Shown here: piece after piece, positions 23,401-33,853 of the stretch
Layout of the letters: each line of letters begins with the position of its first letter
Position numbering within the stretch: the stretch's first letter is position 1
Assembly: GCF_031143425.1 (NCBI RefSeq)
Contig: NC_090444.1
Span: 1,310,509,324-1,310,573,323 of the forward strand
From: Pleurodeles waltl
Taxonomy: Eukaryota > Chordata > Amphibia > Caudata > Salamandridae
Reading direction: 5' to 3'
Length of the DNA stretch: 64,000 nt
The notes under the pieces: generated by a model
Told to the model about the DNA's origin: nothing
Databases searched by the model: none
Seen by the model: only the letters and a program-made list of their open reading frames with translations
Translations under genes and position numbers: made by a program

Positions 23401-26400
23401 ATTGTGACTGATTACAGGGATTTTGTTCAACTCGTGCTGTGGTGACATTAAATGTCGCACCCTTTGCCCCTGTGCGTTATCATGCCGCAAGGGCCCACAG
23501 ACGGCCCGTCTTGTGTTTTTATAAGTGTTTATATGCTTTGTCAGTCAGCTGCAATATGAAATGTCTTTGTCCGAAACCTCATTTATTGCTCTTTTAATTG
23601 CGGAATAGATCAGATTATCTAGCCGTTTGCTTGTGTGCACACTTCTGTGTGTTCTTTTACAAGTATGCGGTGCATTGTAAGCTACCTGATTGGTGGTGAA
23701 CGTTTTCACATGCAGGATTTAATAGCCTCATTAAAACGTACTTTCTTGTTTTCTTTTGGGAAACACTATGTATACATATAAAACACGCGAGTGAGTCTCT
23801 GCAGTTAATGCGTGATTTGTGAGTTTTATTTCGTTTTTACATAGGTTTCCATTCAGGTTTGGTGGCGTTGCGTGACTCCCCGGCGCTGTGCATTGCGCTG
23901 TTTCTCCCTGCAATTCTGTGCCATAAATTGCTGTCATTTATCGGGCGATCCTCTCTCGTTAGGGTGCATGCTGCGGTCTGTTATCTTCCCAGCGCCTCTT
24001 GTGCCAAAGTGTGCGACATTAGGCACGTATAACCTCCACGCACATCAGTTTAATGATCTGCCAAAGGCGGGGTGCTTCGAAAGCCCAGTATTATATAATA
24101 ATGGACCGGTGCCTGGGGAATGGCAGTACATCACAAGCGATATTGCGTTATGTCCCATCCCCACTATACGAGTCTCTTCTGACTTCACTTCCTCAGAAGG
24201 TAAACTTCATGGCGTATCTAAGAAACAGTTCTCAGCAAGAAGAGGCAGCCGCAGTTTTACTGGTAGAAATAGTGTCAGCAGAGGTAAACAACGTGGTAGA
24301 AGCAGTGTCCGAAGGAGTAAACAACCTGGTAGAAGCAGTGTCAGCAGAGGTAAACAACCTGGTAAGAGTAGTGACAGCAGAGGTAAACAACCTGGTAGAA
24401 GCAGTGTCAGCAGAGGTAAACAACCTGGTAAGAGTAGTGACAGCAGAGGTGAACAACCTGGTAAGAGTAGTGACAGCAGAGGTGAACAACCTGGTAGTAT
24501 CAGAGGAGGTAAACGGTCTGGCAGAAATAGTGACAGCGGAGATGAACAACCTGATAGAAGCAGTGTCCGCAGAGGTAAACAACCTGGTAGAAGTAGTGTC
24601 CGCTGAGGTAAACAACATGGGAGGAATAGTGTCAGCAGAGGTAAACTACCTGGTAGAAGTAGTGTCCGCTGAGGTAAACAACATGGGAGGAATAGTGTCA
24701 GCAGAGGTAAACTACCTGGTAGAAGTAGTGTCCGCTGAGGTAAACAACATGGGAGGAATAGTGTCAGCAGAGGTAAACTACCTGGTAGAAGTAGTGTCAG
24801 CAGAGGTAAACTACCTGGTAGAAGCAGTGTCCGCAGAGGTAAACAACATGGGAGGAATAGTGTCAGCAGAGGTAAACTACCTGGTAGAAGCAGTGTCCGC
24901 AGAGGTAAACAACATGGGAGGAATAGTGTCAGCAGAGGTAAACTACCTGGTAGAAGTAGTGTCAGCAGAGGTAAACTACCTGGTAGAAGCAGTGTCCGCA
25001 GAGGTAAACAAGATGGGAGGAATAGTGTCAGCAGAGGTAAACTACCTGGTAAAAGTAGTGTCAGCAGAGGTAAGCTACCTGGTAGAAGCAGTGTCCGCAG
25101 AGGTAAACAACATGGGAGGAATAGTGTCAGCAGAGGTAAACTACCTGGTAGAAGTAGTGTCAGCAGAGGTAAACTACCTGGTAGAAGCAGTGTCCGCAGA
25201 GGTAAACAACATGGGAGGAATAGTGTCAGCAGAGGTAAACTACCTGGTAGAAGCAGTGTCCGCAGAGGTAAACAACATGGGAGGAATAGTGTCAGCAGAG
25301 GTAAACTACCTGGTAGAAGTAGTGTCAGCAGAGGTAAACTACCTGGTAGAAGCAGTGTCCGCAGAGGTAAACAACATGGGAGGAATAGTGTCAGCAGAGG
25401 TAAACTACCTGGTAGAAACAGTGTCCGCAGAGGTAAACAACATGGGAGGAATAGTGTCAGCAGAGGTAAACTACCTGGTAGAAGCAGTGTCCGCAGAGGT
25501 AAACAACATGGGAGGAATAGTGTCAGCAGAGGTAAACTACCTGGTAGAAGTAGTGTCAGCAGAGGTAAACTACCTGGTAGAAGCAGTGTCCGCAGAGGTA
25601 AACAACATGGGAGGAATAGTGTCAGCAGAGGTAAACTACCTGGTAGAAGCAGTGTCCGCAGAGGTAAACAACATGGGAGGAATAGTGTCAGCAGAGGTAA
25701 ACTACCTGGTAGAAGTAGTGTCAGCAGAGGTAAACTACCTGGTAGAAGCAGTGTCCGCAGAGGTAAACAACATGGGAGGAATAGTGTCAGCAGAGGTAAA
25801 CTACCTGGTAGAAACAGTGTCAGCAGAGGTAAACCGCTCCCCTGGCCTCGAGGTGGCAGGAGCAGCTCAGAGCCCTATATTGTATTACAAGCAGAGCTGC
25901 GGTTTACAGGAGGCGGCATCGCCCTTACTTGTTGGAGGTCTTTTGGTGATTTGCAAGTGGATGGAATGTGCATGTTTTTAAAGTTTATCGATGGTTTGTA
26001 TTAAGCTTCGTTGTGAGTGTGTTTTAATGCGTGTATGTGTTTGTAGGACGCTGCGGTGTGAATGTGGTTAAAGGCTGTCGGTGATTGGTAGATGGCGCAC
26101 TGTAAATGTGTTTTAAAGCTGTATCTGGCTTATGTGTGTCGCACTATGGATGTGCTTAAATGCTGTCGGTGATTGGTTGGTGGCGCACTGTAGATGTGTT
26201 TAAAGGTTATCACTGGTTTATAAGAGCTGCACTGTGGATGTGTTTTAAAGTCTATCGGTGGTTGGTAGGTGACGCACTGTAGATGTATTTTAAAGGCTGT
26301 CATGAGTGGTAGTTAGTGCACTGTTGATGTGGTTTAAAGTATTTCGGTGGTTTGTCGGTGGTGCACTGTACCCGGTGGGTGTTGGGTGTTTTAAAGGCTG

Positions 26401-29400
26401 TCGGTGGTTTGTAAGTGGTGCACCCTGGATACATTTTAAAGCCTGTTGATAACTTTATGTGGCTGCAATGTCTTTGTGTTTCACAGGTTTATTGGTGGCT
26501 TCCATTGGCCGGTTGTATTCGACAGTGTATGAGTGTGGTTTGCAGGTGGGTACACTGTAGGAGTGATTTAAAGCGGGATCTTTGATGTGCAGGTGATTGA
26601 TTGATCGAAGGTGTGGTTTAAAGGTTGTTTTCGTTGAGCAGGGATGTTATTCAAGCTTGTATGTGTCGCTGGGAATTTCCAATGCTGCATTAATATTGAG
26701 GCTATGCTTTGTAGGTAGATATAGCAGAGTATATGTTAAATACATAACTATTGCCGGCCAAGGGGTGTAGATGTTGTTTTGTGTGACTGCGAGGTGGAGG
26801 TGGCTGCCCCGTAGATTTATTTTATTAAAGGTGCGGCTCACTGTAGTGTAGACTGAAGGCGGTTCACTGTTGACGTGCTTGCGATTTGTGTGACTGCACT
26901 ATGAATATATTATAAAAACTTTTGTTGAGTGTCCAATGACCGCTGTGTTGGTGTACACTAATGGTTTTGTTGTGGGAATGTATGTGTTTTGCAGGGTTCT
27001 GCTTTGTACGTGCCAACTAAACCTATGCGAGTGGTATACCGTGGGCTACACTCCGTGTGCAGATACTGTGTATCACTCCGGTTGTACAGTAAAAGTGACA
27101 GTTGTGCTTTCTGTGTGTAATCCGCGGTGCGCCACCTGTTTGCCCTTATCGCTTGGTGTGCCCGTGGTTTACAGTTCGTTGATCTGAGGCTTTGTATTTG
27201 TCTTGGACCGAATACACTTAGGGGCCAGATGTAGCAAGGGTTTTGCGAGTCGCAAACGGCGAAAAACGCCGTTTGCGACTCGCAAAAGCCACTTTGCTAT
27301 GTTGAAATGCATTTTTTCGAGTCGGATGCGACTCGCAAAATGCATTTCCGAATCGCAAATAGGAAGGGGTGTTCCCTTCCTATTTGCGATTCGCAATGGT
27401 ATGCAATTCCATTTGTGACCGCGTATGCGGTCGCAAATGGAGTCGCAGTTACCATTCACTTGAAGTGGATGGTAACCCATTCGCAAACGGGAAGGGGTCC
27501 CCATGGGACCCCTTCCCCTTTGTGAATGGACCCCAAAACATTTTTTCAGGGCAGGGAGTGGTCCAAGGGACCACTCCCTGCCCTGAAAAAAACGAAACAA
27601 AAGGTTTCGGATTTTTTGAAATGCAGCTCGTTTTCCCTTAGGGAAAACGGGCTACATTTCAACAAAAAAAAAAAACTGCTTTATTTAAAAGCAGGTCGCT
27701 AACATGGAGGCCTGCTGACTACAGCAGGCCTCCATGTTAGCGAGTGCCTATACTCGCAATGGGGTCGCAAACTGCGACCCACCTCATAAATATTTATGAG
27801 GTGGGTCTTTGCGACCCCATTGCGAGTTGCAGAAGGTGTCTGAGACACCTTTCTGCATAGCAAATTGCGACTTGCAATTTGCGAGTAGCACGGACTCGCA
27901 AATTGCAAGTCGCAATTTGCTTTCTTCCTGCATCTGGCCCTTAGGGCGTTACCTACAGACTTGGGGTTTGCAGGTGCGCATTGGCGTAACAAAGGCCCCC
28001 AGCACCCCACGTAGTGCTGAGGGTGGGGCGAGTTCCAGTGGACTCAGCACAGAACACTGTGCACGGGCAGCAGGCCCCTGGCTGAGCCCAAAGGGGAAGG
28101 GACCCTCTCCAGATACTTTGCACGGGGAGGCCTCCTCAAATTTCGTTACGCCACTGCAGGTGCGGTGCTGTTCACTAAGTGTATTTTAAAGACCTGACTG
28201 TGGGTTTACACGTATCTATCTCTGGGCGTGGATTTAAAGCTGCCTCTTTGGTTTCCACGTAGTTGCTTTGTCATAAATAGTTGAAATATGTACCTGACTG
28301 TTGCACATGGGTGCCTGTGTGTTGACGTGGCTGCAGAGTAGTTGTGCATGTGATTTGCAGGTGACTGCACTGTGCACGCTTTACAAACAGTGCCTGCATT
28401 TTGTATGTGTATGCTTGAGTTGTAAGGAGGCAGTTCTGTGACTGTGGCCGTTCTCTGCGGGTAGCTACTCTATGCGTCTGTATCTATGCGCGGCCTGCAG
28501 GTGGCTCATTTTGTGGGTGTGTTTGTAACTGCTCCTGTAGTTTGCCGAGGCCTGCGCTGTGGCCTTGACGGTGGTTTGCAGGGGCTCCTCTGTGGCTGGT
28601 GCTGCGGTGCTTTGCCAGCGCACTTTAAAGGTTACAGGTGCCTTTGGCACGTGCTCGTCACTGTTAATATGATTCATTGTGCACATTTTACATGTTAAAG
28701 CTCGCATTAACGTATTTGCTGTCTTGCTGTGTTCCAGGTGCGCTTGGTACGAGGAGAACTCCTGGATGAGGCCGGGCGTCCCTCAGCCGACTGGATCGGG
28801 CTAATCCGGGCAGCCAGGAACAGCCAGGAGCAGAATCTGGAGGCCATCGCCGACGTGCCCGGAGGACAGGTAAAGGGGTTGCCTTTCTGCTGCCTTGTTT
28901 CTGGCTCGTGTGCTTCGCTGGTGGCCCTGTTCTGAATCTCTGCTCTCATTCGCTGCCCACAGGTCTTCTACCGGGTGCTGCGGGACGTGCAGCCCGGCGA
29001 GGAGCTGGCCGCCTGGTACAACAACTCCCTGGCACAGTGCTTCGACATCCCCACCACGGCCACCCCTACACACGACGAGAAAGGTACGGTGGCCGCAGCG
29101 TGCACTCAGCCACAGGTGCATTCAGGGGTCGCGTGCGCAGTGAGTCGTTTACGTCTCACGCAGTGCGGGCGCCGCGGCGCGTGCGGTAACGCAATATGAA
29201 ACAACGACCGGTAGTCCAATAGCGTCATCCTCGCGCACCATCGGTGTGCGCGTGCATGCGTACGCGTAGCCGTGCTATGAGTCTGAGGAGCAAAACGGCA
29301 CACTTACAAACCGTTACAGTTACTGCGTGCGTCCGTGAGTACACACACATATACATATTTTGCCACTATTTTATGTTTTTTTAGAATGTCTGTTTATGTT

Positions 29401-32400
29401 GTGCCTTACGTTTAAACGCACTGAAAAAAATGACCCTGCACGTGCACCAAATTAACAGAAAAAATATCAGTTATATCAAAATTATCTCACGGCGTTTGCA
29501 TGGCACGCCATTTAATTAACTTTTAAACATATGAGGTGCATTTTCATCCTCATGACAAATAGTTGAAAAATTAGAATTTCATTAGGAAGTTGTGTTTTCA
29601 ATAACCGTTAATTTTCCTTCGGTACATCCAAACGCGAGAACATCATTCGTGGCAATATTCAAACGAATATGTGTTGAGTTTATCGTGGTGGCAGTCATCC
29701 GTCTAAACCTTATTTCACTGGAGTTTATACATTGCACCGACACGACGCCCGCAATGAAGCGAAATTTGAAAAACCACAGTTGATTAAATATAACATTTAT
29801 AATTTATTTTCCACAACTAATAAAAATCATTGTTATCAGCAAGGAAATTAAGAAGTATTAACGTCTAAAAGGTGCCATAAAACATCCAAGAAAAAACGTA
29901 TTTCTCAAGTAATTGTTAAAAGCAAGAACAATTAAAAACTAAATATAATAAATCACTTAATCCACGTGCCTACCAAAAACAGAATAAAAAAATGAACGTG
30001 TCCTTGTGTAAGGTAGTGGTGCTCATAAAAAGACAAAAAAGAAAACAAAATACAAGGTTCTATTTACGCCCCCTACCCTCCCACCCCCCCACCCCAATAA
30101 CACTCACTTGGAGGGTCGAGCACGCCCCACATGCCAGGGTTCCTTCAACATAATAAAATGGTCTGGAGGAGGGAGGGCTACACTGCGAAAGGAGGGGATC
30201 GCTATGCTATGCTAAAACCAAGCAATAGTTCAAGCTATAGTAGTCCATTGGAGCAGATGCATTTCAGCACTTGACATAGAGCCCGCATGGGCAGAAACAT
30301 ACATACGGCCATACGTAGACCGGAGTGTTGCACATTTATTGTTATTTTTTGTTTTACTGTTGTATGACCTCCTGTAAAATGCAGCAACCACCTCAGCCAA
30401 GAGGCCATGAGATGTTTGTGAGACGGAGTAAAAATGAGGCCAGTAAAGGTTATTGTCGAATAGAAGCGGTATTCGTCGTGAGTACATGTTTGGTGATATG
30501 GACTCAGCCCTCACCGTCCTGGGGGGTTTGCTCGTGTGGCCCTCTTGGCAGGACGCTCTCTCTCACCATCTCGTGCTCTTTGAAAGTTGCTTGCCAGATA
30601 CTTCCAGAGTCAGTGTGCTAAAGCAAAGCCCTTGAACCAACACCCAGACAGGGCAGGGAAGAGGCGGAACTCCAAAGACAGACGTTGTATACAGCCAGCT
30701 AATATATCTGTACGTAACATACACACTGATAAAATCACTGGGTTAGGTATTCCCTGCTCAAAGCCACAGGACAATCACAGCCGCGATTTGCACTCAATCC
30801 CACAAGAACCTGAACAGCTTGGTGAACATTATAGCGCGGCGGATCCTTAGAGCGCTAAAATCAGCGAGAATCATTGAGCGGTACGGTGCAATAGGATACT
30901 GGTTCGATCAAGGGTCTGTCTGTGAGAATTCGGATTTTCTCAAGTCTGACATAAGCAAACGGTGGAGCTGTTAGAAAGCTTTTTTTCCTCGCTCTGGTCT
31001 GCATACCGCTAAAAATTTCACATCATTGCACGGTCTAATTAATATTAAACTACGTTGTGCGGTAATTCCCGGCAACAGTCACCCTCTCTAGAAACACAAG
31101 GCTCGGCCTGCAACAGTGAATTCGTAGTCACAAATCTCAATTCTCATAGAATACACGCATTGGAAACGAGGGCACGAGTCGAGGGTGCACGGGGTACTCG
31201 GCGTCTACCCTGCCAAGAGTTTGAGTACAATAGAAATATGCACACACAGGTCTCTGCAGCAGGTACGTTAACCCGAGAAGATATTTTAAAATGTAGACTT
31301 TGAAACCAATTAAACTGAACTCATGTACTACCACGTCCCCCCTTGTTGCCAGTTACTTTGTGGCAGAGTTAAAAAAAAAATGTAAAAGGTAGCCTAGATT
31401 TTGCATCAGGGCTGTACAACTTTTTCGGCACAGCCTAATGCAAAATCTAGTTGATTACATGCATTAGTGCTTTCAAATGCACTCATGAAAGACTTGCGGT
31501 CTGAGGTCTTAAGATCTGATGTCACTTCTTGTGATGTCAGTTCCTTTGAGGTCATGGGTTGTGATGCCAGGTCACAGGTCCAGATGTCACTTGCATACTC
31601 CTAACTTGGTTAACCCTCGCTTCTTTTTTTTGGAGGGGGGGGGAAGGGGCGGATTTGTGCCCTGTTATGAACCCAACACAGGCCGCACAGTTATTAATAT
31701 AGAAGCGCTGAAACTGCTTCCAAACAGGCTCGGCAGAGCTCATCCCAGAGCAACACTTGCCGGAGGGTCGCAGGTCCGCTATGGTGCACCGTGGCACCCC
31801 GAGCTCTGCTCGCTTTGCTGCAGGAGTCGCTCCTCCTGTCGTCCTCTCCCCAAGGAAAACAGCCCGAAGTCCCATCCACGAGCACCCGTGGGAGCGCGAG
31901 AGGAGGCAGCGGCGCTCTAACTGGAAATGTAGAAGCGCAGGTAATCACTGTTTAGAATGCCTGTTTGCTCCTGAGAAGTGCGGGCATTCTCCCACTAAAG
32001 GTATTGCAGCAGCGCTGAGCGGTGCCTGCACTCTCCCTTTCAAATCCAAGAAGGGCTGGTTCTCAGTTCCGGACAGTACCTGCCCATTTAATGCACTGGG
32101 AGGCAGCAGCACCTGGCACGGCGATTTCTGATAACAGTGCACTTGTTTGAAAGGGTTGATTGGCAGCTCTTTAGGAGAGGCCGACACCCGTTTCCACATT
32201 AGATGTGAGAACACACATCATTCTCCCGAAGTAGGACTTGGAGGGTAAGCCCCAGTCTTCACTCCAGACCCCCCCACCCTCTCCGACCCTCACACATGCT
32301 GGCCCGTATACATATAAAATGAGGACGCATTACACGGCTAGCACAAAGCATCCGCCTCCTCGGTGACAAGAAGGAAATATATGAGCCCCAGACCCCCTTA

Positions 32401-33767
32401 AAGAGCGCCATCCGGACAGAGTCACACGGGCTCAGGAGGGGCTGTGATTAAACGGGGCCTGCCCCTGCATTGTGCGTTTCTGCAATGAGCAGCTCATGAT
32501 CATTAGGGGTATTGTCCGCGGACATATGCCCTCTCCCACCTCGGCAGATGGGCAGGCGCCATCTTGGAGCGTCCACGCGGAAGCAGCTGGCGAGACCGAG
32601 AGGGGGCCCGGGCCGCAGCGAGGGGAACAGCCTCAGCCCAACTCTGTGCAAGGGACAACTCGGAGCCACTCTTGGGTCAGGGACCTAAAAATGAGCACTT
32701 TCAGCGCCCTATCTTCAAAATACAGATCGGTGCAGTTTGGGAAACACCACAGAATGTGACCCCGCATTTTATATTATGTTTTGGAGCACAAAAAGGGCAA
32801 CAGAAGATGGGAGGGACACTTAGTGTTGTTTAATGGCTTTTACATGTTGCCAAAACGAAGGCCATTAATACTTAAGGGAACTCCAGCAACAGCAAAAATA
32901 CCCCAAATAATAATTTATGGTTGTGCTTCTGTTCAGCTGGAATTTCTACTAAAGTCCACAAGCTAAGAGTGCGAGTGCTTTAAGATGGATGGGTTTCTCT
33001 GGTGTCAATTGCGACTTTGGAATGCTTGGGAAGGGTTATTTTTAGATTCATATACTGTCATGAAAAGAAAATCATTTGATTGGGCACATGCCAGGCTCAT
33101 TCCACTGCCTACAGTAAGTTCCGTCTGTGGTACACACAAACGTTTTAGGCCGAGAACGGCATGATCATGTCACACGTCCTCACTGAGCTGTGAACCAAAA
33201 CGTGTTAGAAAAAAGGTTAGAGAGGCGCTTTTGTATTTATGCCAAATTGTTCTAACCAATAAATGCACAGTTGTGGACGGACACCTGTCTACCCAAAGTT
33301 TGTCAAAATAGGAAAACTGATGGCACTTTATGCACACAATAATCCCTCAGAATATACATGCATATGCCCTTGATTTAATTTAAGGTTGAGTCGTATTTAA
33401 AGAAGACATTTTCATCACTACGCACTTTAGAAAAAATGCATCAATGACAACTAATGTAAAATAATATAAAACTTAACAGCCTTTAATATCGTTGTGCTGT
33501 GCTACATTTCAGTTGTTCCCTTTTGACTTTGTTGATACATCCACTTGCTATTCAAATTACAAATCTCTATTTTAATTAACTTCCAAAGCATGCATAGCAG
33601 CCAGAACAGTGCACAGAACAAAGGATCGAGTCAGCCACACAGTTTACCTTAAGAATTTAAAAATGCGGGAGTAAACCGCTGCTGTAATACAGTGCTACTT
33701 ACTTTTTTCACCCGCTGTGCTCACACTTGCACTCCCTAAAGCAATTTAAAACTCGTGTGTGTATATG

Positions 33768-33853
<86 letters not shown>

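Larger units (their letters stand above)
20197..28737 (+). other. PRDM13: PRDM13 intron 1 (8.5 kb)
   Basis: The donor is GTACGG and the acceptor TGTTCCAG. It is packed with repeats: an (AT)n run, a ~40-bp array at 21.86-22.55 kb, a 33-bp array at 24.24-25.85 kb, a ~57-bp degenerate array at 25.99-26.64 kb and a 0.7-kb MITE at 27.22-27.94 kb. Between these, 21330-21720 is repeat-free and rich in homeodomain-type TAAT sites. Open frames inside the intron follow the repeat periods and are not called as genes. Confidence 0.9.

Noticed and set aside
24240..25845. CRISPR-like array
   Set aside because: The units are directly adjacent with no unique spacers, the host is a vertebrate nuclear genome, and the period matches a minisatellite.
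27169..27600. 143-codon minus-strand ORF
   Set aside because: It lies across the palindromic MITE at 27222-27940 and mirrors sequence of its own arms.
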